From NCBI GenBank assembly GCA_022841885.1, contig JALHQP010000001.1, positions 88,482 through 152,481 on the forward strand: 64,000 bases of DNA. Reading direction: 5' to 3'. The position numbers and the translations under genes were made by a program. The notes below the pieces were generated by a model. The model saw only the letters and a list, made by a program, of their open reading frames with translations. It did not search any database and had not been told where the DNA came from. This stretch comes from Aquincola sp. (GTDB taxonomy: Bacteria > Pseudomonadota > Gammaproteobacteria > Burkholderiales > Burkholderiaceae_C). Shown here piece after piece: positions 1 through 12,000 of this stretch. The stretch's first letter is position 1. Each line of letters starts with the position of its first letter.

Positions 1-3000
1 CGGTGCCACCGGCGCCGTCGGACACCTGCACCTGCACCACGTAGACGTTGTCGCCGTTGGCGTCGGTCGGTGCTTCGAAGTCGGGGGGGCTGGCGAAGGC
101 CAGCGCCCCTGTCGACGCGTCGATCGTGAAGCGCGCCGCGTCAGCGCCGCCGACGATCGAGTACGACAGGGTTTGACCGGCGTCGATGTCGGTAGCGACG
201 ACGGTGGTCACCGCCGTGCTGTTCTCGGCAATGCTGACGGCCGCGGTGATACCGCCGCCGTTGCTGGTGATCATGGGCAGGTCGTTGGTGCCGGTCACCG
301 TGATCGTCACGGTGGCCGGCGCGCTGATCGCGCCGCTGTTGTCGGTGGCCGTGTAGGTGAACGTCACCTGGCGCGTGGCGCCCGGTGCGAGGCTGTCGAA
401 GTCGGTACCGGGCGTGAAGGTGTAGGCGCCGCTGCTGTTGAAGCTGAGCGCGCCGTTGCCGGCGCCGACGCCGGAGACCAGCGCGTAGCTGGCGATCGTG
501 CCGTCGACGTCGGTGGCCGCCGGCACGCTGGCGTTGAGCACCACGTTCTCGGTGGTGCCCGCGCTGGCGTTGCTGGCCACCGGGCCGTCGTTGCTGCCGG
601 TGACGGTGATGGTCACGGTGGCCGGTGCGCTGACGGCGCCGTTGTTGTCGGTGGCGGTGTAGGTGAACGTGACCTGGCGCGTGGCGCCCACGGCCAGGTT
701 GTCGAAGTCCGTGCCGGGGTTGAAGACGTAGCTGCCGTCGGGATTGAAGCTCAGCGAGCCGTTGCCGGCGCCGACGCCCGTGGCGAGCGCGTAGCTGACG
801 ATCGTGCCGTCCACGTCGGTGGCGGCCGGCACGCTGGCGTTGAGCACCGTGTTCTCGCCGGTGCCGGCGCTGGCGTTGCTGGCCACCGGGCCGTCGTTGG
901 TGCCCGTGACGTTGATGACCACCGTCGTGGTTGAGCCGTCGTTGAGTGCGACGGTGAAGGTCTCGGTGTCGACTTGGCCGTCGGCCAGTGCCTGGGCCGC
1001 GGCACCGAGCGTGTAGGTCCACGCGCCGGCCGCGTTGAGCACCAGCGAGCCGTAGGTGCCGGTTTGCGTGCCCGCCACGAAGGCCAGGCCGGGGTTGTCG
1101 ACATCGGTGGCCGTCAGCGTGCCGTTCGCCGTCGGCGAACTGTCCTCGGTCACCGCGCCGGTACCCGTCGAGATCACCGGCAGGTCGTCCGTGCCGGTCA
1201 CCGTGATGGTGACGGTGGCCGGCGCGCTCACCGCACCGTTGTTGTCGGTGGCGGTGTAGGTGAAGCTGACCTGGCGCGTGGCGCCGGCAGCCAGGCTGTC
1301 GAAGTCCGCACCGGGGTTGAAGATGTAGCTGCCGTCGGCGTTGAAGGTCAACGACCCGTTGCCCGCACCCAGGCCACCGACCAGCGCGTAGCTGGCGATC
1401 GTGCCGTCGACATCGGTGGCGGCCGGCACGCTGGCGTTGAGCACCGTGTTCTCGCCGGTGCCCGCGCTGGCATTGCTGGCCACCGGGCCGTCGTTGGTGC
1501 CGGTGACGGTGATGGTGACCGTCGCGGGGGCGCTCACGGCGCCGTCGTTGTCGGTGGCGGTATAGGTGAAGGTCACCTGCCGGGTGGCGCCCGCCGCAAG
1601 GTTGTCGAAGTCGGTGCCGGGGGTGAAGGTGTAGGCCCCCGTGCTGCCGAAGCTGAGCGATCCATTGCCGGCGCCGACGCCCGTGACCAGGGTGTAGCTG
1701 GCGATCGTGCCGTCGACGTCGGCCGCCGCGGGCACGCTGGTGCTGAGCACCGTGTTTTCGCTGGTGCCGGCGCTGGCGTTGCTGGCGATGGGGCCGTCGT
1801 TGCTGCCGGTGACCGTGATCGTGACCGTGGCCGGGGCGCTGATGGCGCCGCCGTCATCGGTCGCGGTGTACGTGAACGTGACTTGGCGGGTGGCACCGAC
1901 GGCCAGGCTGTCGAAGTCGGTGCCCGGCGTGAAGACGTAGCTGCCGTCCGGGTTGAACAGCAGGCTGCCGTTGCCGGCGCCCACGCTCGCGACGAGCGCG
2001 TAGCCCACGATCGTGCCGTCGACGTCGGTGGCGGCGGGCACGCTCGCGCTGAGCACCGTGTTCTCGCCCGTGCCCGCGCTGGCGTCGCCTGCGACCGGCA
2101 GGTCGTTGACCGCGGTGACGCTGACGAAGACCGTGGCGGTCGACGTGCCGCCCTGGCCGTCGCTGACGGTGTAGTTGATCGTCGTCGGCCCATTGAAGTT
2201 GGCGGCGGGCGTGAAGCTCAGCGTCTGGTCCGGATTGATGGTGACCACGCCGTTCGGCGAGCTGGCGGCAGTGACCGTCAGCGGGTCACCGTCGATGTCG
2301 ATGTCGTTCGGCAGCACGGCGATCGGTGCCGACGTGCCCGAGTCCTCGGCGACGGTCAGCGCAGGCGCCAGCGCCGTGCCGTCGTTGACCGCCACCGGGC
2401 CGTCGTTCGTGCCATTGACGGTGACGATGATCGTGCGCGTCGTGCCGTCGGCCGTGGTGACGGTGAAGCTATCGGTGACGCTGGCGCCCGCCGGCAGCGA
2501 CTGCACGTTCGCGGCCGCGTTGTTCAGCGCGTAGCTCCACACGCCAGCGGCGTTGATGCTGAAGCTGCCGTAGGTGCCGACGCTGCCCGACTGGGCGACG
2601 AAACCCGACTGGCCGGCATCGGCGTCAACGACCGTCAGCGTGCCGGTCGACGTGAGACTGCCGTCCTCGGTGACCGAGCCGGCCAGCGGGCCGGTGATCG
2701 TCGGCGCGTCGTTGGTGCCGGTGACGGTGAAGGTGATCGTCGCGGACGAGGTCGCGCCGGCCGCATCACGCATCGTGTAGGTGAACGACTCGGTGACCAC
2801 CTGGCTGGCTGTCAGTGCGTCGGCCGCCGGGCGGTCGGCGCTGTAGCTGTAGCTGCCGTCGGCGTTGAGCGTGAGCGTGCCGTAGGTGCCGGCGAGGGCG
2901 TTGCCGACCGTGCCGGTCGTGGCACCGAAGGCCACGGCCGAGACGGCCATGCTGTCGCCGCTGTCGACATCGCTGTCGTTGGCGAGCACGCCGGCGGCGG

Positions 3001-6000
3001 CGGTGGTCGTCAGCGTCGCGTTCTCGGTGGCCGCGCCGGTGTCGGCGACGGCGGTGGGGCCGTCGTTGGTGCCGGTGACGGTGATGACCAGGTTCGCGGT
3101 CGAACTCGCACCTTGCACGTCGGTGGCGGTGAACGGAATCGTCAGGACGGTCGACTGACCGACACCGAGCGACTGGTAAGGCGCGACCGATGGGTCGAAG
3201 CTGTACGTGCCGTCGGCGTTGAAGGTGAGACCGGCCGGTGCGGCGCCCGTGAGGGCGTAGCTGAGCACGGCGCCCGAGTCGATATCGGTCGCAGTAACCG
3301 AGCCGTTGACGACGGAGGCGTCCTCGGCGACCGAAAAGCTCGAGCCGATGGCCACGGGCCCGTCGTTGGTGCCATTGACGGTGATGACGACGCTGCGCGT
3401 CGTGCCGTCGGCCGTGGTAACCGTGAAGCTGTCGGTGACGGTGGCGCCAGCCGGCAACGACTGCACGTTGGCCGCGGCGTTGTTGAGCGTGTAGGTCCAG
3501 GCGCCCGCAGCGTCGATGCTGAAGCTGCCGTAGATGCCGGCGCTGCCCGACTGGACGACGAACGCGGACTGGCCCGCGTCAGGATCGCTGACCGACAGGG
3601 TGCCGCTCGCGGAGAGCGTCGAGTCTTCGGTCACCGTGCCCGCCAGCGGTCCGGTGATCGACGGGACGTCGTTGGTGCCGGTGATGGTGAAGGTGATCGT
3701 CGCGGACGAGGTCGCGCCAGCCGCATCACGCATCGTGTAGGTGAACGACTCGGTGACGACCGTGCCGGCCGTCAACGCTTCAGCCGCAGGCCGGTCGGCG
3801 CTGTAGCTGTAGCTGCCGTCAGCATTCAGCGTCAAGGTGCCGTAGGTGCCGGCGAGCGCCGAGCCGACCGTGCCGGTCGTCGCACCGAACGAGACCGCCG
3901 AGACGGCTTGCGTGTCGCCTGAATCCACGTCGGTGTCGTTCGAGAGCACACCGCCCGCGGCGTTCACCGTCAGCGTGGCGTTCTCGCTGACCGAGCCCGC
4001 ATCGGCGACTGCCGTCGGCCCGTCGTTGGTGCCGGTGACGGTGATGACCAGGTTGGCGCTGGAACTGACGCCCTGTGCGTCGGTGGCCGTGAACGGGATC
4101 GTCAGCACGGTCGACTGACCGACGCCGAGCGATTGGTAGGGTGCGGCCGACGCGTCGAAGCTGTACGTGCCGTCGGCGTTGAACGTCAGGCCGGCCGGTG
4201 CGGCGCCGGTGAGCGCGTAGCTCAGCACGGCGCCCGTGTCCACATCAGTGGCCGTCACCGCACCGTTGACCACCGCGGCGTCCTCGGCGACAGAGAAGCT
4301 CGAGCCGACCGCCACCGGGCCGTCGTTGGTGCCGTTGACGGCGACGATGATCGTGCGCGTCGTCCCGTCGGCTGTCGTGACCGTGAAGCTGTCGGTGACC
4401 GAGGCACCTGCCGGCAGCGACTGCACGTTCGCCGCCGCATTGTTGAGCGTGTAGCTCCAGGCCCCGGCCACATCGATGCTGAAGCTGCCGTACGTACCGA
4501 CTGCGCCGGACTGGGCCACGAAGCTCGACTGGCCGGCATCGGTATCGACGATCGTCAGCGTGCCGCCCGTGGTCAGCGCGCTGTCTTCGGTGACGGCACC
4601 GGCCAGCGGCCCGGTGATCGTCGGCACGTCGTTGGTGCCGGTGACCGTGAACGTGATCGTCGCCGTCGACGTGGCACCCGACGCATCTTGCATCGTGTAG
4701 CTGAACGACTCCGTGACGATCTGACCAGCGCCAAGCGCGTCGGCCGCCGGCCGGTTCGCGGCGTACGAGTAGGAACCGTCGGCGTTGAGCGTCAACGTGC
4801 CATACGTTCCGTCCAATGCAGCGCCCACGGCACCCGCGCTGGCGCCGAACGACACGGCGGAAACGGTCTGGGTGTCGCCCGTGTCGATGTCGGTGTCGTT
4901 GGCCAGCACGCCGCTGGCCGCGTCGACAGTCAACGTGGCGTTCTCGGCGACGGCACCCGTGTCGCCGGCGGCCACCGGGCCGTCGTTGGTGCCGGTGACG
5001 GTGATGACCAGGTTCGCGCTGGAGCTGGCGCCCTGCGCGTCGGCGGCCGTGAACGGGATCGTCAGCACGGTCGACTGACCGACGCCGAGCGATTGGTAGG
5101 GTGCGGCCGACGCGTCGAAGCTGTACGTGCCGTCGGCGTTGAAGGTGAGGCCGGCCGGTGCGGCGCCCGCGAGGGCATAGCTGAGGACGGCACCGGTGTC
5201 CACGTCGGTCGCTGTGACCACGCCGTTGACCACGGCGGCGTCTTCCGCCACCGAGAAGCTCGAGCCGACCGCCACCGGGCCGTCGTTGGTGCCGTTGATG
5301 GTGATGACGACGCTGCGCGTCGTGCCATCGGCCGTGGTGACGGTGAAGCTGTCGGTGACGCTCGCGCCGGCGAACAGCGACTGCACGTTCGCCGCGGCGT
5401 TGTCCAGCGTGTAGGTCCAGGCGCCCGCAGCGTCGATGCTGAAGCTGCCGTAAGTGCCCGTGGTGCCGGACTGGACGAGCCAGGTCGACTGGCCCGCATC
5501 GGGGTCGACAATCGTCAGCGTGCCGGTCGAAGTGAGCGTCGTATCCTCTGTCGCCGAGCCGGCGAGCGGGCCGGTGATCGTCGGCGCGTCGTTCGTGCCG
5601 GTCACCGTGAAGGTGAGGTTCGCGGTCGATGTGGCACCGGCCGCATCGCGCATCGTGTAGGTGAACGACTCTGTGACGAGCTGCCCCGCCGCCAGCGCAT
5701 CGGCGGCTGGTGTGTTGGCCGTGTAGCTATACGAACCATCGGCGTTGAGCGTGAGCGTGCCGTAGGTGCCGGCGAGCGCCGAGCCGACGACGCCCGTGGT
5801 GGCACCGAAGGCCACGGCCGAGACGGCCTGGGTGTCGCCCGCGTCGACATCGGTGTCGTTCGCCAGCACGCCTGCGGCCGCACCGACCGTGAGCGTGGCG
5901 TCTTCGTTCACAGAGCCCGCATCGGCGACGGCCACCGGGCCGTCGTTCGTGCCGGTGACGGTGACGACCAGGTTCGCGGTCGAACTTGCGCCTTGGGCAT

Positions 6001-9000
6001 CCGTGGCCGTGAACGGGATCGTCAGGACGGTCGACTGGCCGACGCCGAGCGACTGGTAGGCCGCGGCCGACGGGTCGAAGCTGTACGTGCCGTCGGCGTT
6101 GAAGGTGAGACCGGCCGGTGCGGCGCCCGTGAGGGCGTAGCTGAGCACGGCGCCCGAGTCGATGTCGGTCGCAGTAACCGAGCCGTTGACGACGGAGGCG
6201 TCCTCGGCGACCGAAAAGCTCGAGCCGATGGCCACGGGCCCGTCGTTGGTGCCGTTGACGGTGATGACGATGGTGCGCGTCGTGCCGTCGGCTGTCGTGA
6301 TGGTGAAGGTGTCGGTGACGGTGGCGCCAGCCGGCAACGACTGCACGTTGGCCGCGGCGTTGTTGAGCGTGTAGGTCCAGGCGCCCGCAGCGTCGATGCT
6401 GAAACTGCCGTAGATGCCGGCGCTGCCCGACTGGACGACGAACGCGGACTGGCCTGCGTCGGGATCCGTCACGACCAGCGTGCCGGTCGAGGTCAGCGTG
6501 GTGTCTTCGGTGGCGGCACCGGTCAGCGGCCCGGTGACGGTCGGCACGTCGTTCGTGCCGGTGACCGTGAAGGTGACTGTCGCGGTGGACGTCGCTCCTG
6601 CGGCGTCGCGCATCGTGTAGGTGAACGACTCGGTGACGACCTGGCCGGCCGTCAACGCTTCAGCCGCAGGCCGGTCGGCGCTGTAGCTGTAGCTGCCGTC
6701 GGCGTTGAGCGTGAGCGTGCCGTAGCTGCCGGCGAGGGCGCTGCCCACCGTGCCGGTCGTGGCACCGAAGGCCACGGCCGACACGGCCATGCTGTCGCCG
6801 CTGTCGACATCGCTGTCGTTGGCCAGCACGCCCGTCGCGGCCGTGGCCGTCAGCGTCGCGTTCTCGACGACCGCGCCGGAGTCCGCGGCCGCGACCGGCC
6901 CGTCGTTCGTGCCGGTGACCGTGATGACGAGGTCCGCGACCGAGCTCGCGCCCTGGTCGTCGGTGGCGCGGAAGGGCACGGTGATGACCGTCGACTGGCC
7001 GACGCCGAGCGACTGGTAGGCCGCGACCGACGGGTCGAAGCTGTAGCTGCCGTCGGCGTTGAAGGTGAGGCCGGCCGGTGCGGCGCCGGTGAGGGCGTAG
7101 CTGAGCGTCGCACCCGCATCCACGTCGGTGGCCGTGACCGAGCCGTTGACCACGGCGGCGTCTTCGGCCACCGAGAAGCCCGACCCGACCGCGACGGGTC
7201 CGTCGTTCGTGCCCGAGATCGTCACGGCGACCGCATGCGTCGTTCCATCGACGCTGCGCACCGTGAAGGTCTCGGTGCGCGTCTGCCCCGCGCCGAGGTA
7301 CTGCACGTCGGCATTGGCGACGTCGTAGGTCCAGACGCCGTTGGCCGCGATCGTCATCGTCCCGAGGGCCGTGCCGACCGGCGTGCCGGCGCCGGCGACG
7401 AACGCGGCTTCGCCGGCGTCGACGTCGCTCACCGTCAGCGTGCCGCTGTCGCTCAGACGCGCTGCGACGACGTTCAGGTCTTCGGTCACCGCGCCGGCGT
7501 CGTCGCCACCGATCCCGGCCGGGTCGTTGACCGGGTTGACGGTGACGGCAACGGTCGCGGTCGACGTGCCGCCTTGGCCGTCGGAGACCGTGTACGTGAA
7601 CGAGGCCGGACCGTGGTAGTCCGGGTTCGGCGTGAACACGACGTTGCTGCCGACGATCGCGACCGTGCCCTGCACGGCACCCTGCACCGAGATCACGCTC
7701 AGCGGGTCGAGTTCGATGTCGCTGTCGTTGGCGAGCAGGTCCGCCAGCGGAATCGAGATCGGCTGGTCTTCGTTGGTCGTGACGCTGTCGGCGGCCGCCA
7801 CCGGCGCGTCGTTGACCGGCGTGACGTCCAGCGTCACGGTGTTCGGCGTCGCGTCGAAGCCGCCCGCGTTGTCCTGCACGCTGAACGTGAAGCTCGCGTA
7901 GGCGCTGCCGTTGGCGTTCGGCGCGGGCGTGAAGACGAGGTCACCCAGGCTGCCGACCGGGATCACCTGGCCGGCCGCGACGGGCAGGCCGTTCAAGTTC
8001 AGGCTGCCGGCGCCCGGCAGCGTGTCGATGCGTACCGCGGCCAGGGTCTGGCCGGCGTCGGCATCGGCGAAGCCGAAGTCGGCCGGCGCGAACGCACGCG
8101 AGCCGTCCTCGGCGAGCGTGAGCGTCACGTCGCTGCCGGTCGGCGCGGTATTGGTGCCGACGTTGACCGTCAGCGTCGCCGAGCTCGTGGCGCCGGACGG
8201 GTCGCGGATGGTGTAGTTGACGAGCACCGGGCCGGTCACGTTGAGCGCCGGATCGAAGGCGAGCGTGCCGTCCGGGTTGATCGACACCGTGCCGAGCGCC
8301 GGGTTGGCGAGCGCGGCCGACACGACCGTCAACGCATCACCGTCGACATCGCCGTCGTTGGCCAGCACCGCGATGCTCGCCAGCGGGGTGTTGATCGCGG
8401 TCGAGGCGCTGTCGTCGGCTGCGACCGGTGCGTCGTTGACCGCGCTGACGCTGATCGACTGGCTGACCGAGGGCGAGCTCGCGCCTTCGTTGTCGGTGGC
8501 CATAAAGCCGATCGACGTGCTGCCGTTCCAGTGGGCGGCCGGCACGAAGCTCAGCGTCGCGCTGCCGGCACTGGCCGGAATCACCGCGCCGAGTCCGACC
8601 GGTGCGCCGCCGTACAGCAGCGTGCCGTTGGCCGGCACGGTGGTGATCGTGAAGCTCGCGACGTTGCCGTCGGCATCGCTGCCGCCCAGCGTGAGCGGGA
8701 TGCCCGCGGCATCTTCGGCGCCGCTCGCCGGCGTGACGGTCGCGACCGGCGCCTCGTTGCTGCCGTTCACCGTCACGGTGACCTGCTGCACGGTGCCGTC
8801 GGCGGTCGTGACGTTGAAGGTCTCGGTCGGCTGCTGGCTGCTCGTGAGCGCCTGCACGTTCGCGTCGCCGTTGCGCAGCGTGTAGGTCCACTGGCCGGCG
8901 ACGTCGATGCTGAAGTTGCCGTAGGTGCCGCTGACGCTCGCGGCGGTGAAGGCGGCCGAGCTGTCGACATCGGTCGCGCTCAGGCTGCCGGTCGCGAGCA

Positions 9001-12000
9001 GCGTGCCGTCTTCGGTGACGCTGCCGGCGGCGACGCCGGTGACCACCGCGGCGTCGTTGACGCCGGTGATCGTGATGACCAGGTTGGCGCTCGAACTCGC
9101 GCCGTGCTGGTCGGTGACGGTGTAGGGCACCGTCAGCACCTGCACCTGGCCCGCGGCAAGCGACTGGTAGGCCGCGTTCGAGGCATCGAAGCTGTAGCTG
9201 CCGTCGGCGTTGAACGCCAGGCCTGCCGGCGCCGCGCCGTCGAGCGCGAAGCCCAGCACGGCATTGGCATCGACATCGCTGGCGGCGACGTTGCCGTTGA
9301 CGATGGCGGCGTCTTCGGTCACCGCAAAGCTGGCGGCGGCGGCCACCGGCGCGTCGTTCGTGCCGGTGACGGTGACGACCAGGCTGGCGCTGGAACTGGC
9401 GCCGGCCTCGTCGGTCACGGTGTAGGGGATCGTCAGGACCTGCGACTGGCCGACGCCGAGCGACTGGTAGGCCGCGGCCGACGGGTCGAAGCTGTAGCTT
9501 CCGTCGCTGTTGAACACCAGACCGGCAGGCGCCGCGCCGTCGAGCGCGAAGCTGAGCACCGTGCCGGCGTCGGCGTCGGTGGCGACGACCGCGCCACTGA
9601 CGATGGCGGCGTCTTCGGCGACCGTGAAGGCGGCGGCCTGCGCCACCGGGGCGTCGTTGACCGCGCCGACCGTGATGTTGACGTTGGCCGTGCTGATGGC
9701 GCCAAAGCCGTCCGTCACCATGTAGGTGAAGCTTGCCGGGCCGCTGTAGTTGGGCGCGGGCGTGAACACCACGTCGCCGCCCACCAGGGCCACCGTGCCG
9801 TTGACGGGGCTGTACACGGCCACCACGGTCAGCGGATGGCCGTCGACGTCGGTGTCGTTGGCGATCAGCGTGGCCTGCGCAATGGTCAGCGGCGTGTCTT
9901 CAGCGGTGGCCAGCGCGTCGTCCGCCGCGACCGGCGCGTCGTTGACTGCCGTGACGTTGACGAAGACCGTGGCCGAGGCGCTGCCGCCGTGGCCGTCGCC
10001 GATCGAGTAGGTGATCGTGGTGGGGCCGTTGAAGTTGGCCGCCGGGGTGAACACCAGCGTCTGGTCCGGGTTGATCGTCACCGTGCCGTTGGGCGAGCTG
10101 GCGGCGGTCACGGTCAGCGTGTCGCCATCGACGTCGCTGTCGTTGGAGAGCACGGTAATCGGCGCCGAGGGGCCGCTGTCTTCGTCCAGGGTGATGGCCG
10201 GCATGCCGGCGCTGCCGTCGTCGACGGCCACCGGGCCGTCGTTGGTGCCGATGACGGTCAGGGTGACGGTCGTGGTCGAGCCGTCGTTCAGCGCGACAGT
10301 GAAGGCGTCCGTGACCACCTCCCCTGCGTCCAGGGCCTGCGCGGCGGCACCAAGGCTGTAGGTCCAGGCACCGGCGGCGTTGAGCACGAGCGAACCGTAG
10401 GCGCCGACTTGCGTGCCGGCGACGAAGGCCAGAGTCGGGTTGTCGGCGTCGGTGGCCGTGAGCGTGCCGCTGGCGGCAGGCGCACTGTCCTCGGTGACGG
10501 TGCCCGTGCCACTCGAGATCACCGGCGCGTCGTCGGTGCCGGTGACCGTGATGACCACCGTGGTGGTCGAGCCGTCGTTGAGTGGGACCGTGAACGTCTC
10601 GGTGACCACCTCACCGCCGGCCAGGGACTGGGCGGCCGCGCCCAGGGTGTAGCTCCAGGCGCCCGCGGCGTTCAGGACCAGCGAGCCGTAGGCGCTGGCC
10701 TGCGTGCCGGGGACGAAGGCCAGGGCCGGGTTGTCCGCATCGGTGGCGCTCAGGGTGCCGCTGGCCGACGGAGAACTGTCCTCGGTGACGCTGCCGACCG
10801 CCGTGGAGATCACCGGCGCATCGTCCGTGCCCGTCACCGTGACGGTGACCGTCGCCGCCGAACCGTCGTTGAGTGCGACCGTGAAGGTCTCGCTGACGAC
10901 CTGGCCGCCGGCGAGGGCCTGGGCAGCCGCGCCCAGGGTGTAGCTCCAGGCGCCAGCCGCATCGAGGACCAGCGAACCGTAGGCGCCGGCCTGCGTGCCG
11001 GCCACGAAGGCGAGGGCCGGGTTGTCGGCATCGGTCGCGGTCAAGCTGCCGCTCGCCGTCGGCGCGCTGTCCTCGGTGACGGCGCCGCTGCCCGAGGTGA
11101 TCACCGGCAGGTCGTCGGTCCCGGTGACCGTGATCGTCACCGTGGCCGGCGCGCTGACGGCGCCGCTGTTGTCGGTGGCCGTGTAGGTGAAACTGACCTG
11201 GCGGGTTGCGCCCGCCGCCAGGCTGTCGAAGTCGCTGCCCGGGTCGAAGCTGTAGCTGCCGTCGACGTTGAACGTGAGCGTGCCGTTGCCGGCGCCCACG
11301 CCGGAGACGAGTGCGTAGCCGGCAACCGTGCCGTCGGCATCGGTGGCGGCCGGAACGCTTGCGCTCAGCGTGGTGTTCTCGGACGTGCCGGCACTGGCGT
11401 TGCCGGCGACCGGGGCATCGTTGAGCGGCGTGATGTTCACGGTCACGCTGCCGGTGGCGGTGCGCGGCGTGGCCGGGTTGCCCTGCCCACCGCTGTTGCC
11501 GTCGCTCAGCGTATAGCCGATGGTGACGCTGGCGGGCGGTGCGTCGCTCGCGTTGGCGTACTGGATCTGCTGCAGCACCGTGTTGGCCTGGGTGCGCGTG
11601 ACGCCGTCGGCGAAGGTGATCGCGAGCGTGCCGGCGGCCAGCGCGGCCGGCGAATAGGTGCCCACGGTGACGCCGCCAAGCACCACGTTGCCGCCGGCCA
11701 GCGACAGCGTGCCGCCGCCGCTGAACTGGTCCTGAACGTTCGCACCGCCGCTGCGCGTCAGCGTCAGCACGGCGCCGCCGAGATTGTTCGCGCTGCCGAC
11801 GAAGCCGGTGCCGAGTTCGGGGTCGTTGAGCGTGGCGTTGCTGTCGAGCACCACGGGCGTGCCGTTCTCGACATACGTCCGTGTGCCGCCGAGGCCGGCG
11901 AAACTCGGTGCGTCGTTGCTGCGCACGACATTGACGGTGACACTGGCGCTCACCGTGTCCGCGCCGCCGTTGGCCGTGCCGTCGCCGTCGACGACCGTGA

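Noticed and set aside
974..3922. A plus-strand open frame of 982 codons
   Set aside because: Antisense shadow of the same adhesin, with the same low-complexity composition and no ribosome site.
2401..7200. A possible mobile-element or satellite array
   Set aside because: The repeats are in frame, encode domains with conserved motifs, and carry no transposase or terminal inverted repeats.
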